DNA from: Nelumbo lutea
Lineage: Eukaryota > Streptophyta > Magnoliopsida > Proteales > Nelumbonaceae
Assembly: GCA_022828595.1 (NCBI GenBank)
Contig: JAKGHH010000007.1
Coordinates: 40,424,356 to 40,488,355, forward strand
Direction: 5' to 3'
DNA length: 64,000 bases
Shown here piece after piece: positions 11,074-23,184 of the stretch (the first letter of the stretch is position 1; each line of letters opens with the position of its first letter). The notes beneath the pieces are model-generated. The model saw nothing but the letters and a program-made list of their open reading frames with translations, did not search any database and was not told where the DNA came from. The translations under genes were made by a program, and so were the position numbers.

Positions 11074-12076
11074 CTAACATTGATCTTCACAAAAGTCATA
11101 TGGGTTCATCCTAGCTTCTGTGACAAAGCTTGGCCGAATTCACTACTAAACATAGTGAACCCTTGAGTCCATCAATATGGGCTCTGAATGGGCCCAACAT
11201 TTACACTAAATGGTCATTGAGTTCAGCCACCTTATGAAGGCCCAAGGACTATGGTCTTAAGTGAGATTAGCTCATCAGGTATAAAAACCCTAAATGGTCT
11301 TACACTTAACCTCTCAGCCCTTAATGATTAAACACTACATGACAAGAGAGGACCTCTCCCTTAGTTGCAAGGTACAGTGTTGCATTCTCTGCTTGGATGG
11401 ATCCTGAGAATTAAAACTTTTTGCAAACCTTTTTCATAAAACATAATATATATATATATATATAATATAAATATATTTTGCAAAAACAAATCTCAAACAC
11501 GGTTGAAATCGATTGCCGATAGTTTTGGTTTTCATCAGAGAGAGTGCAGTCCCCGATCATTCACTTTGTTCGACAAAGGGGCTGATCCTATCACTATGAT
11601 CACCCACTCGAGTGAATTCTCAGACTGCCCCAACATATTAATGTTTTGTCCCTCGAAAGATTTCATTGATTGGCATATCAAAGACAGCCTAATCCGACAC
11701 CTAGTATAGTACCATAATCGAGTCTAGGGGTTAGGTGTAACTTTTCAATTTTTCCCACCAATCTCCAAGGTCTAGGACATAATTGGAAAATGGTTTGGGT
11801 TCAGTGTTTCAAGCAAACACACACTACATGTGTTTTGGGTCTAACCTTGGTAGCTAAAACAAGCTACCCCAACCGACTTGGTAGCACATTAGTGTTAGCC
11901 TTGGCAGGATAAACCTCCCTAGGTCTATCCAATGGATATGAACCTTCTAAACTATCATGAGTCTCATAACTATCATGAGTCTCATAACGTGAATCAATTA
12001 TGTATTTTTATTCATTTACAATAAATGTCTAATGTACATCAATCTGATTGGAGCTAAGGGCATACATTGTTTAACA
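11074..12076 (-). repeat. Truncated copia LTR (same family as A-E), about 1.0 kb
   Basis: Read on the minus strand it starts TGTTAAACAATGTATGCCC at 12076 and follows the 5' half of the A/B/D LTR through the TA microsatellite (about 11449-11466) to GATCAATGTT, where homology stops near 11074. About 0.9 kb of the LTR, including the promoter, is missing. No internal sequence adjoins it. Confidence 0.85.
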
Positions 12077-12264
12077 GGTAGCCCCTCCAAAGTGTAGTCA
12101 AATGTTCTCTCTCTTCCTTCTCTCCTCAGTTTAGACAATCCTTTTTAGACCTTTAGGGTAAGACCACACAGTCCATGACCTTATAGTACTTTAAAACAAG
12201 TGTCTTAGGGAAACTCAACATGGATTGTCTTAGCACCATCAATTAGTTCAAAAATTTGGTAGGA
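12077..12264. other. Unassigned spacer
   Basis: Pyrimidine-rich then AT-rich sequence between a copia LTR fragment and the small LTR element. No open frame or recognisable repeat. Confidence 0.4.
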
Positions 12265-12675
12265 TGTTGGTATAGTTCAGAAACAAATCACATTTTGAGA
12301 AGCTTCAAAGAAAATAACTAAAGTTGAAAAACATGAGGAAGAACAATTCTTCATTAAATAATTAATAGAAAATCAAATGAACCTCCTCTTCTCCTTTATA
12401 AACTTCTTTTACAACCTTATGCCTTCTACAAGAAAGTTTCTTAATCTAGTTTGAACACTCCTTATTAGAATCCTACCAAGTCACTTCAAAGAAAGTCATA
12501 ATTGAAGACAAATTCGGAAATCCGGTTAACATGCTAGCTTGGTAAATGCAAATCAAGATAGATAGATTAAAATATGTTGTAATTATGCTATGTCGGTAAA
12601 TATGATCTAAAATGGGTCATCAAAAACCAACTTAGTAAATATTTACTCAATTGGGCCAAATCTCGTACTTCTTCT
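12265..12675 (-). repeat. 3' LTR of the small non-autonomous element
   Basis: Aligns along its length with 13615-14040, for example the shared segments TCCTTATTAGAATCCTAC and TAAATATTTACTCAATTGGG. It is visibly diverged, with many substitutions and small indels, so the element is old. Confidence 0.75.
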
Positions 12676-13145
12676 GTTGTGTTTCTTTGTTTCTAACTTT
12701 ATGATAGATAATTGGTGGTGTAAACCTCTAATACAAATTGATACTTCTTCACTATATATCTTATATTTTGCAATATATTTCTTGCACTTCACATAAGCTA
12801 ATTATTCCTTTAATGATCATTCTGAACATTGAAAAATTGCTTGTCAATAAAGATCTTCATAAGCTTATATGAAGACAATGTGATAAAAACCCCCAAGATG
12901 ATAAATATTGTCTCCATAAATTTGAAATTCATTATAAATAATGGAAGATTCCTCCTTAGAAATTGGTTTTTCATCAAAGATTGGAGGGTTATTCCAATCA
13001 ACAGGTTTTTCTTCAATAGATATTGTTGGGGAGAATGTCCACATATGGTTTTCATTGCAATCCTTAAATATATTAATCAAATCCATAAAGTCATAAATTT
13101 GATTTTGCTTTTAGGCTTTGAAAACGATAAATCCTCCACGAAACT

Positions 13146-13457
13146 TCAATTCATGAATTCATTTGGGGATATACTTTTATGAAACTCCGGGAACTCAATC
13201 TTGAGATCTATTTCCCACCACTTCTGTTCACCACCCACAACTGTAGCTAGTTTGGTTGTTTGCCTTGATGATGATAAAGAACGAGTGAAGAAACATTCAT
13301 GAAAGTTTGGGATTTCAATCTTGAAACTCGTTTCCCATAGTTTTTTGCCACCATATGCAAATACAATTGATCTGGATGCTTTCCTTGATGATGAAAAGGA
13401 GGCACTTGTGCTAAAGTAGTTGTTCCTTGTTTTAGAATAGGAATATAGAAATTTCAA
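13146..13457 (-). pseudogene. gag-like fragment with internal duplication in the small element
   Basis: A 103-codon minus-strand frame contains two similar units of about 40 residues, one with LWETSFKIEIPNFHECF and one with WWEIDLKIEFPEFHKSI. The (F/L)KIE(I/F)PxFH pattern is typical of the start of the capsid region in chromovirus-type gag. The two copies correspond to about 13170-13295 and 13296-13416. Further left (12810-13086) there are short frames without recognised homology. Confidence 0.5.
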
Positions 13458-13614
13458 CTCTTAAGTAAGTGCATCGACTTATTTTCTTAACTCCTACCAC
13501 TTCTTTTAGTGTTTTGTTGTTGATTTCCTTCTTCATGATGTGAGCCACTTGTCTCTTGTCTCTTTTTGGAAGGCAAAACCCAAAAAAGGATCAAACTTGT
13601 GCTTTGATACCAAC

Positions 13615-14040
13615 TGATGCAATTTGGAAACGAATCACATTCAAAGAGGTTTCAAAGAAAAGAACTAAAGCCGAAAATAGGAAGAATAAATTTTCACTGA
13701 ATAATTAAGAGATAATCAACAAAACCACTTCTTCTAGAAATACCCTTCTCCTTTTATAGACTTTTTTTTTTACACCCTTGTGCCTCCTATAATAAAGTTT
13801 CTTAATCTAATGTGAACACTCCTTATTAGAATCCTACTAAATCAGTTCAAAAAAGAAAGACCAAATTGAAGACAAATTTGGAAATTATGTTAACATGCTA
13901 ATTTGATAAATGTGAATCAAGATAGATAGATTAAAAAATGTTGTAATTATACTATTTCAGTAAATAAGAACTAAGATGGGTCTCTCGAAAACCAACTTAG
14001 TAAATATTTACTCAATTGGGCCAAATCTCATACTACATCA
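13615..14040 (-). repeat. 5' LTR of the small non-autonomous element
   Basis: 426 bp with TGATG at one end and CATCA at the other, next to the primer-binding site at 13597-13613. No TATA box of canonical form is evident; the minus strand has TATAAAAGG at about 13750-13758, which could serve as one. Confidence 0.75.
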
Positions 14041-14204
14041 TATATGTTCATCTACAAATCTGTTATTACTAAGGATGTTCATTGGGTCATTGGGGATGGA
14101 TGGGACATTAAGATATCTGAACCTTGGTTCCCTAACTTCTTCTCATGACAAAAACTAAGGGGATGTTTGATAATGGATCTAAATTTTATTTTCAGATTTG
14201 AAAA
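14041..14204. other. Unassigned spacer before the Tat element
   Basis: No homology recognised. It ends where Tat-like RNase H coding sequence begins abruptly, so it contains the truncation point of element G. Confidence 0.35.
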
Positions 14205-16696
14205 TGATAGCGCATGGGCCGACTCTTAACGTGATCAGATGTGTTTCAGAGCCAGTGCAATGACAAGGGCATCAAGTGTCCGATTTACTATGCCAATAGT
14301 ACCCTAAAACCAGCTAAGAATAATTATTCCCACATGGACCAATAGTGTTTGCGACATAGAAGTTCAGAAATTATATCCTAGGTCAAAAGGTGGAGTTAAT
14401 CTCAAGGAGTGATCCAATCAAGTACTTAATAGACAAACCTCATTTCTCAAGAAGATTAGTCAATTGGATGATGCAGCTGAATGAATATACAATCGAATAC
14501 ACCCAACCAAAAGCAATTAAGTGTCAGGCAGTTGCAGATTTCTTAGTCGCCTTTCCCACTAATGGCAGTTTCCCATTTTTGAAGAGGTACTCGGAGAACT
14601 ACCCATCATCGCAGTAGTTGAAGACGGGAAGTGACCTTAATCTTTGATGGAAGCAGCACCAGCACCTCATTCGGAGCTGGAGTCACATTGACTTTGCTCA
14701 CTGGTGATACTTCGGCATATTCTTTCAAACTGTAGTTCCCCCGTTCACATAATATAGCTGAGTATGAAGCTTTAGTACTGGGACTAACAATAGCTAGGGA
14801 CTCTGGAGCAAAAAAGGTCAAAGTAGTAGGGGATTGGAAATTGGTGATTGAGCAGATGGACGGTAGCACTACGATTAAGGAACTAACGATCTTTCCATAT
14901 AGGACCCTGATCCAAAGATTAACCAGGGACTTGGAAGTGACCTACGAACACTAGAGCATAGCCAAAAATAGGTATGCCAATGCATTAGCCACATTGGGAT
15001 CAAAGATACAACCAAGTGAAAATCCAATCAACATTACCATCCAGATGCATTATGAACCATCAACTGAAAGATTGGGGCACTAGGTAGAGAAGAAGGATGG
15101 TGTAACAACAAAAGATTGGAGATACAATGTTATACAGAAGTTGAGCAACCCAATAGAGGCAATGCAAGACGGAAATACACTATTAAGGTTCCAACTGGTG
15201 AACGGAGTATTATACTATAGATTGGCAGATGGAGTTAGGACAAGATGCTTAGGGCCCAAAGAGGCAGAAGTAGTCTTGAATGAAACTCACAAAACTTACT
15301 GTAGAGACATAACCGGCACATTATATAGAAGGTTGCAAAGGATGGGATACTATTGGTTAGAGATGAAAACAGATGCGGCCAAGGTACATAATGACTGTGA
15401 GAAGTGGATTCTGGAAGCAGACAGGAATGAATGTCTTATAGTTGGTGAAGCATATTGGAGAAGCATGTACATAGATTATATTGAGAACAACACCACACCG
15501 ACCGACCTAGAGAAAACTCTTAGCCAAAGCCAAAAGATTCTACTTTCATGATGGAGTGCTCTATAGAAAGTCTTACATTGGAAAACCTCTGTGATGCCTA
15601 GCCGATGAGGAAATAGAAGAAGCCTTAGATGCAGCCCATAGCACTGAACCAACAGTGCACCAAGGACAGCTAGCCTTAGACATCCACTTTATACACTTAG
15701 GGTTTTATTGACCTACAATGATGGAAGATACCTAGAAGCATGTACTACGGTGCCACAAATGCTAAGTGCATGTCGAAAGGATACACCGACCATCCAATAA
15801 CTTTTTACCCCATTGTCACACTGTGGCCTTTCCATACATGGGGGTAGATTTAATAGGCAAAATGCACCTACCTTCCCGGGGATATTGTTTCATCATAGTA
15901 GACACAGACAACTTCACCAAATGGGTAGAGGCCATACCGTTGAGAAGAATTTGTGCAGAGAACATCACAAACTTCCTTAGGCAGCATATAGTCCACCAGT
16001 TCGGGGTCCCTATGAGAATTTTAATAGATAACGGGTTATTCTTAAAGGATCATGAAGTCCGGAACCTATTGGGACAGTATGGGGCAAGACTAGGCACATG
16101 TACAACCTATTACCCACAAGGGAATGGGCGAGTAGAGGCAACCAATAAAACCTTGTTAAAGATGCTGAGTAAGATGGTAGCAAAAACCAGAAAGACTGGT
16201 TAGAAAAGTTGTCTGAAATACTCTGGTCTTATCGCATAACAGTTAGGAAGAACACACAGGCAACTCCCTGCTCATTAGTATATGGCCAGGAAGTTGTTCT
16301 ACCAGCAGAGATACAGACAGTGTTTACCCGAGTAGCCTACTCAATGGGAAAATTGTTTCAAATAGAGGAGATGAACCACTTGCTCAGTGACAAACTAGAA
16401 TTCATAGAAGAAGGAAGAGAGAAATCATTACAGAAACAGATCAGATACAAACAAATCATGGCTTCTAACTTCAACAAATTAGTAAAGCCCAAAAAATTTA
16501 AAGAGGGTGACAAGGTTCTTAAAACAACACTCCACATCAAACAGGGTAAATCAGATGGAAAATTTAAACCTAACTGGTTGGACCTTACATAATCCAAAAA
16601 GCTTACCGAACTGGATACTATGTACTCAAGATTGTAGACACAAATGAACAAGATGAGATTGTGAATGGTCACTGGTTGAAACCGTATCATGACTAG
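14205..16696 (+). pseudogene. 3' part of Tat pol: RNase H, archaeal-type RNase H, integrase
   Basis: The first RNase H ends with DPIKYLIDKPHFSRRLVNWM (about 14400-14470). A second RNase H follows at about 14645-15000 with catalytic-type motifs FDGSSTSTSFGAG, IAEYEALVLGL and GDWKLVIEQ; the last position reads NRYANALA where Asp is usual. The integrase has two HHCC-like segments (about 15240-15400 and 15590-15770), then the core at 15766-16203 with MGVDLIGK, RILIDNG and GNGRVEATNKT as the D, D and E sites. A C-terminal region (16209-16592) leads to a stop at 16694-16696. At least six in-frame stops or shifts occur, for example at 14730, 14954 and 16201. Dead. Confidence 0.85.
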
Positions 16697-16991
16697 TAAT
16701 GTACATTGTAACACTGAAGGAAAAGCATGTTATATGTCTCCTATACTTGTACTCAAAACAAAGCATGTTGTGAATTTTTGATTGTGCAATCTTGAAAGAA
16801 AAGTTTGTCATTTGTCCTTGTATATAAAAAGTATCTTGTACTCAAAACAGAGAATGTCATGAATTCTTTGTATACATATTCTTGAATAAAAGCATTTTAC
16901 ATTATGAACATATTATTGCCCTCGAATTGTATGATAACTCTTTCTTAACTATGCCTACTCTATATACATACATACATACATACATTACATA
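16697..16991. other. AT-rich spacer after Tat pol
   Basis: Contains an imperfect repeat of CTTGTACTCAAAACA followed by GCATGTTGTGAATT or ATGTCATGAATT (about 16745 and 16831), and a short TACA run at 16965-16986. No gene. Confidence 0.5.
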
Positions 16992-17324
16992 CCCTGGTTT
17001 GCCTAGGATGCCGCATGCACCATGCAAAGACCTAGCAACCCTGGGGGAGATTTGGCAACCCCAAATCGGATGACATGTTCCCTAGTCTGCCTAGGATACT
17101 GCATGCTCCATGCAAAGACCTAGCAATCCAGGGGGAGATTTGGCAACCCCAAATCAGATGATATATTCCTTGGTCTGCCCAGGATGTAGCATGCTCCATG
17201 CGAAGACTTGGCAACCCTAGGGAGGTTTGGCAACCCCAAATTAGATTACATATATTCCCTAGTCTGCCCAGGATGTCGCATGCTCCATGCAAAGACCTGG
17301 CAACCCCAAACTAGTATTACATAC
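16992..17324. repeat. 88-bp minisatellite, about 3.8 copies
   Basis: Units start at 16992, 17080, 17168 and 17257, each opening CC(C/T)T(A/G)GT(C/T)TGCC and containing GCATGCTCCATGC and TTTGGCAACCCCAAAT. Unit lengths are 88, 88 and 89 bp, with a partial last unit. Degenerate AACCC(C)AGAAA motifs continue to about 17415. Confidence 0.9.
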
Positions 17325-17689
17325 CCTAGCAACCCCAGAAAGGCCCTAATAACCCAAGACACGATCTTACATACCCTGACAACACTAGAAAGACCCTGGA
17401 AACCCCAGAAATGACGACAAAGCAAAGCAGTTAACATTCCAAATTGCGATGAGTTACACTGCAACCCTAGGGAGAGCATGTTAGATACAAGGCATGATAA
17501 TAAAGCCCTAATAATTTATTTCTTTGAATATGTATAATTACCCTGACACCCCTAGAAAGACTTTTATCGCATTGGACACGATAAAGCATCTTGGCACTTA
17601 GACCCTCTTATGTGGAATGAACTATCCTGGCAACACCAGGAGCGACCCAATCTATACATGACAACACTTCTCCCTCTCCAATGCGATGA

Positions 17690-18250
17690 CAATTAGCTCT
17701 CAGTTGGTCAACATTCATTTTTCGCATGTGTGATAAAATTACACCATCTTAGGAGTGCGATGATGTTTTTTTATCTCAATATGCGATGAAGTTTAACCGG
17801 CTCGCACAAAGGGGTATTCATTTTTCTAATGAACCCGATGGTACTTAACCACATGGTGACACTTAACCCTTTCCATATGATGATACTTAATTCTTTTGAC
17901 AATTGCGGCAAGTTCTAACTTTCGCGAGTGCGATACAATTTCAAATTTTCATATGTGATGAAATCCATCTTTTCATACAATAGTACTTAACTTAGGCATA
18001 CGTGATGAATTCTTTCTTCTCATGCATGCAATAGTACTCAACTTCGGCATATGCGATGACATTTCAAAAGAGTTAACCTTCGCATATGCGACGCAATTCC
18101 ACTTTCAACAATATTGAACTTTGTCAAATGTGATATACTTTAATCTTTACAGTAAAGTTCAATTTCTTGGAACATGATGAAATTTAAATCCTCAAATGGG
18201 ATAGTCTTCAACTTTTTTACATGCGATGAAATTTAACCTTTTCACATATA
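17690..18250. repeat. Degenerate short-period repeat with GCGATGA motif
   Basis: A run of AT-rich units of roughly 30-40 bp, each containing a variant of ATGCGATGA(A/C) followed by TTNAAC or ATTT. Examples lie near 17698, 17756, 17800, 18050 and 18222. The period is irregular. The same motif recurs in the probable U3 of the element G LTR near 32040-32190. Confidence 0.6.
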
Positions 18251-18543
18251 TTTACCTTTTTTTTTTCAAATATACTGATACCTAATCTCAGTAACTATGC
18301 TGCAACCTCAACCATACTATGGGGTCTTGGTACACAAAGGCCAAAGTGGAAAATATCACAAAACCCACAGGGCCTGAACGACTTACTGGCATCATATTCG
18401 GCCTACTAAGGCTTACTAGCGCTTTGATCAGCCTAGTAGGCCCATGGGTATGCTTCCTCCTGATTCATAAATATAACAGAGGCAACAAACCATAGCAAAT
18501 TAAAAATATAGATAGGTACAAAACGATCCTTTCATTCAAAAGT
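18251..18543. other. Spacer between repeats and antisense ORF of element G
   Basis: No open frame of note. Contains repeated GGCCTACTA/GGCTTACTAG words near 18395-18440. Confidence 0.4.
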
Positions 18544-19756
18544 TCATTTGGTTTTACAAAATACAAAATGGCATAACACTTCTAAACTCTGTCGCTCGGC
18601 CTCAATATCTGTTAGTTCCTTGTCCTCTGCCTCATATTGCTAGACTATCTTCTGTTGTCGAGCGCATTCGTCGAAAAAAGCATTTAGCTTCTCCTTGGCC
18701 TTTGCAAGATTGGCCTCAACAATCTTATGGCACTGGCGAAGCTCTTCCGAGGCTTGTGTAGTCAGTGGCTGAGACTCCTTGTAGCCAGCCTTCCTGAAAA
18801 TATGAGCTAATTGGACCACCCTCTCCTCAATCCAGTCCATTTTGGAACCCATTGTGGAAAACGATGAACATGTCTTGAGCCAGTTGGCAAAACCTGACCA
18901 TGAGAGCTCCTCTATGGAATGACCCGTAATACAGTATCATGGCCACAATAGTGTTCAAGGAAGTACCTATAACCACCGACGGGAGCTCCACAGTGAGTAA
19001 CCACCCCTTCTGCATGATCAGAGAAGCAGATTTCACCACAGAATCAGAAACATATTTTTCGTTTCTTCACAACCCCTCATTCTGGTGAGCCACCTCAGGG
19101 AGTCTTTGCTCATGCTCTCCTTCGGCAACCTGGCCAGACACAAGGACAACCTCTCCAGTGCAGCAAGCCACATCCACCGAACTCTGAACAGGACATTTTG
19201 GCATTTCGGTTGCCGGAAAATCTTCTCGACTGACCTCATTCGGACCCACCGTAGCACTGGGGGGCTGCTCCTGCAGGCCCGCAGGGGTTTCTTCTCCTTC
19301 TCCTTGCGCAGAGGGGACAGGCGCAGAGTCACCGACAGTAGCATCCTCAGTCAGTCACTCTCGTGTCCCCCGAGTCACCAGGATGCTCCTTAGGTTCTCC
19401 CTGCCCCTCGGCAGGGGGCTGTAAGGATTGCAGATCTCTCACCAATTGCCTGATCACAGGGGAAACTAGAACAAAACAGATATTGACATCGCAAACCCCC
19501 TACGATGAAATAAATAACACACGATTAGTACAAGGAAATAAAACAAACTAAAGAATCAAATAAACACGCGCACTATCTGTACCTTTTCACCCATAGTGCC
19601 CTTAGAAGGGACTTGTGGGGCTCCCACATCGCGTCGGGCATTACCGACCTCCACCTGCTTGAACGCAAATGATTGTAAAAAGATCAGTACAAGTCAGAAC
19701 ATAATAACATAAGTGTCAATAAACCAAATACACTACAAAGTTATAGAATGTACTAA
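18544..19756 (-). pseudogene. Antisense ORF of element G, C-terminal part (coiled coil)
   Basis: Minus-strand continuation of the ORF that begins near 30958, separated by element B. The region 18842-19030 reads VVKSASLIMQKGWLL and VAMILYYGSFHRGALMV. Then 18640-18850 reads MGSKMDWIEERVVQLAHIF and a charged helix (QCHKIVEANLAKAKEKLNAF) of coiled-coil type. A stop at 18640 is followed in frame by YEAEDKELTDIEAERQSLEV, and the frame closes at 18544. The stretch 19582-19500 looks like an 83-nt intron: AAAAG/GTACAG at the 5' side, T-rich interior, CATCGTAG/GGG at the 3' side. The frame near 19030-19480 is uncertain. Function unknown. Confidence 0.5.
19500..19582 (-). other. Putative 83-nt GT-AG intron in the antisense ORF
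   Basis: On the minus strand the segment starts GTACAGATAG after AAAAG and ends TTTCATCGTAG. It is T-rich and of normal size for a small plant intron. A second possible acceptor (CAAGCAG/GTGG) lies just upstream, near 19655-19660, after T-rich sequence that reaches the insertion point of element B. Confidence 0.45.
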
Positions 19757-19761
19757 ATCAA

Positions 19762-21697
19762 TGTTAGACAGTTTTGTATGTTCTTACTTTCAATCAGAAT
19801 AATATACTTTATGAGTTTATTGTAAATGAATAAAAGTGCATATTTGATTCATGTTCCTTTACTATGTTTCTGTGTAATACTCTTAAACTTTACACTTAAT
19901 GAGACTCGTGTTAGTTTAGAATGTTCACAGCCAGTGGATTGGTCTGGGGAGACCTATCCTGACAAGGCTGACACTGTGGTGCCACCGAGTCAGTTGGGGT
20001 GGCCTGTCTCAGATGCTAGGGTGAGACCCTAGGCACATACAGTGTGGGATTAATTTAATCTTTGAACTGGACCAGATTTTCAGTATTGCCCTAGACCTTA
20101 GAGATTGATGAGCAAAACTGAAAATTTACACCCGACTCCTAGACTTGATTATGATACTGCACTAAGTGTCGGAGTGGGCTGTCTTTGATATACCAATCAG
20201 TGATATCCTTAGCGGGGGTCAAAACCTGGGTATGTTGGGACAGTCTGAGATTTCATTTGAGTGGGTGATCATAGTGACAGGATCAACTCCTTTGTTGGAA
20301 AAGGTAATGATCGGGGATGCACTCTCTCTGATGGAAACCAAGACTGCCGGTAGCCGATTTCAATTGTTGAGTTTTTATTTTGCAAAATTCATATATATAT
20401 TATGCTATGGTTTCGAAATGTTTGCAAGAAGGTTTTAATTCCCGGGATCCATATAAGAAGAGATTGCAACATTGTTCCTTGCAGCCAAAGGAGATGTCCT
20501 CTCTTGTCGGGCAGTGTATGATCATTATGGGCTGAGAGGTTAAGTGTAAGACCATTGAGGATAATACCTGATGGGCTAATCTTGCATTTGCTCACAGCCC
20601 CTAGGTGTTACAAGGTGGTTTGGCCTAGGGACCACTTAGGGTAAGTGTTGGGCCCATAGAGCCCATAAGATGGGTTTCAGGGGGTGCACTATCCATTACA
20701 TTGTATTCGGCCAGGCCTTGTAACAAAGGCTGGGATGAACCCATGTGGTTGATGTATAGATCAATGTTTGGGTCTCACACCATACAAGGAAGTCCAATTG
20801 GACAACAGTTTGGAAGACTAAGTGAATACATAACCTTAATTGGGCCTTAAGCCCATTTCGAATTGGGCTGATTTGATTAGTCAATTAAAAAGAGTGAATT
20901 CTGAGATGGATCAGCTAATAGGATTGGGCCCAGACCCTATCCACTTAGAGAGTCCAAGATCTAAATAAGATTTTGATCTAGAAGCTTCCTAATTAGATTA
21001 GGAGATGGCTGATCTGATCTGCAGATAAGATAAGGGTTCTTCCTTATCACTTAAAGGGACTTCTAATCCAAATATAATTTGGATCAGCAGCTCCTAATAG
21101 GATTAGGAGCTGATCCCTTTAAATCTATAAAAGGAGGAGGGGGCGGCGGCCTTTAGATATGCAACCCAAAAACTCTTGTCTTCAGAGCTGAAATCACAAG
21201 AAGAGAGAATTCTGCACCCTACGAAATCTCTCTTGTTGCCTCCTTCCTGCCACCGCCATTATCTCTAGTTCGATCTCCAGTTCTTGGGAGAATTCAAGAT
21301 CTGATCTTGATATCAATATTTTGGGAAAAGATTGATTGGAGTTGTACTCACAAGCCATCTAGTTGATTCTTGCGAAGGGTCAAGTTCTTTTGAAGAACAT
21401 TGTTGATTTGGCTCCATCCTACACTGCACCATCTTCAGTGGGAGCAGTCTTTGGATCCTTCCTTGGGCGTGAACACCTCCATTGGGAGATATTATTTCTC
21501 CGTATCAGGTACATCGTCCCTCCTACTCCTTTTGGTTCAGATCTGGTTCGGTTAATGGTTCAAGTTTGATTCTTGAAAAATATGTTTTTCTAAAATAGGG
21601 AATTCGATTCACTACAAAGATGGGAGAAATTTTTGAAATTCGCCCAGTGCATTCTGCAAGATTTGGGCGTTAATGTGATGGATATCTTATCCCTTCA
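19762..21697 (+). repeat. 5' LTR of element B (1936 bp)
   Basis: From TGTTAGACAG to ATCCCTTCA. The promoter region has a palindrome (CTCCTAAT..ATTAGGAG, about 21091-21109) followed by TATAAAA at 21126-21132. The TA microsatellite near 20390-20401 is short here but long in the 3' LTR. Confidence 0.95.
21126..21132 (+). promoter_or_regulatory. TATA box of element B 5' LTR
   Basis: TATAAAA followed by GGAGGAGGGGGCGG, at the same relative place as in A and in the 3' LTR of B (28712-28718). It lies about 570 bp before the LTR end, giving a long transcribed R-U5. Confidence 0.6.
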
Positions 21698-23184
21698 ATG
21701 GTATCAGAGCCAGATTCAAATCCTGAACCAATTTGCTTCAGATCTAAACCTGCGCAAATGGGCAGAAGACATTCTACCCGATTTGCGCAGATATGGGTTT
21801 TGGGAAATTTATTCCCAAAATTAATGGGCGAATAATCTGAAATTAATTTTGTAAATCTGATTATTATTTAGAACTGTTCTTTATGATTTTCTTGATTTAT
21901 GGGTTGTTCGTACAAGAGGAGATCGAAATCTTGATTTGCGCAGGAAACCTGCGATTTTGTAGTTTTTGGATTGCTTTAATACATTTGGTCTGTAAAATAA
22001 TTTTTTTTAATTTTTTAGACTGAAAGTATAGGTATTCGATCTGATGTAATTATTAATAGAAATAGGATTTCTATTTATTTTATTCCTAGATCGAATATGG
22101 CGGTGCAGAAAAGGATATTTCGTAGAGAAGGAGTTTTCGCAGATGGGAGAATTGCAATCTGTGGTTTACTGTTTATGAAACTGCAAACCATGATCTAACC
22201 TCTGTTTTGCAGGATGGATTGTATGAACAACCCTGTTTGACTGATTCTTGATTTTCTTTTATCAGTATTTAATTTCAAATTATTTTCTTGAATTAAAGAT
22301 TTAATTAAAGATCAAACCCTAGACCCATTCGAACCAAGATTGGTTCAAACTATTTGGACCGAATCTAGGGTTTAATCAAGGCTGAAAGTCAGCCTTATTT
22401 TTCCCACTAATGGGCCTGAGGATTGATATTTAATTAAATGGTTAATTCGGCCCAACCTGTAAAGGCACAGTTTTAAATAGTTAAAACTGCTAAAAGCCCA
22501 CTTAACACATAAAGCTATATGGGCTGAACCATTTGACCCATATACCTAAATTAATGGTTAATATTATAGATTTAAAATGGGCTTCAAATGGGCCTTGCAG
22601 ATGATTAATTGATTGAATCAATTTATCCCTGCATGAGATGTATGGATGTGTGATGTGCTACGTACATGGGCCATAAATTCTTGGCTCATGCTCCATCAAC
22701 AAGTGGCTCTTGCGCACACCATGGCTGAATGGGCTATCCATTTGTTGTTGGGCTTGTCTGAGTGTTTCATAAGATGATAGGGGCGTCATAGACCGATGTC
22801 GGAGGGGCTTCACCAGAAAATGAGAACTCTCTCACGGTACCTTGGCATTCACGAATATGATGGGTAAGCACTCACTAGACAGAAATGTTTACTTGAAAAC
22901 GGCTCTGAACCTTGTCTGACAGAGGCCAAAGGGAAAACTCATATGATGAGTGGATATGATTCTCCACAGAAAGGTGGTGGGGTTATGCAACTGAAACAGT
23001 TGGCTCCATGCACCCTATGTGATTTTTCACATTTCCAGAGACAACCCGTAGTCTCCGTCACTGAGAAATGAGGGAAATCTCAGAGATGAATAAATGGAAA
23101 TGGAGCGTAGATTAAAATCCATATCTATGTAATAAACATGAATCAAATTAGGTTGTGGACTGGTGTTTGCTCTTTTATGAGAAA
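21698..23184 (+). other. Untranslated leader of element B
   Basis: About 1.5 kb without a long frame. Compared with A, about 300 bp equivalent to A 286-588 is missing at 22727-22731, with AATG shared by both break ends. The conserved block is retained at 22765-22848 with about three changes relative to A. Confidence 0.8.
21699..21713 (+). other. Primer-binding site of element B
   Basis: TGGTATCAGAGCCAG, complementary to the 3' end of plant initiator Met-tRNA, one base after the LTR end. This is the usual copia arrangement. Confidence 0.9.

Larger units (their letters stand above)
12265..14040 (-). mobile_element. Small non-autonomous LTR element with gag remnant (about 1.8 kb)
   Basis: Two direct repeats of about 0.41-0.43 kb (12265-12675 and 13615-14040) flank about 0.94 kb. 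The right copy has TGATG...CATCA ends. Just inside it the minus strand reads TTGGTATCAAAGCACAAG (13597-13613), a Met-tRNA-type primer site, so the element runs right to left. The only coding trace is a gag-like fragment (13146-13457), far too short for pol. LTR size, primer and gag motif suggest a chromovirus (Reina-like) derivative, which is inference. Flanking pentamers do not match, so the left border is uncertain by some bases. Confidence 0.7.

Noticed and set aside
16992..17324. Repeat-spacer array resembling a CRISPR
   Set aside because: Units are contiguous 88-bp tandem copies without unique spacers, in a plant retrotransposon.
21699..21713. tRNA-like match to Met-tRNA
   Set aside because: Only the 3' acceptor complement is present; it is a primer-binding site, not a tRNA gene.
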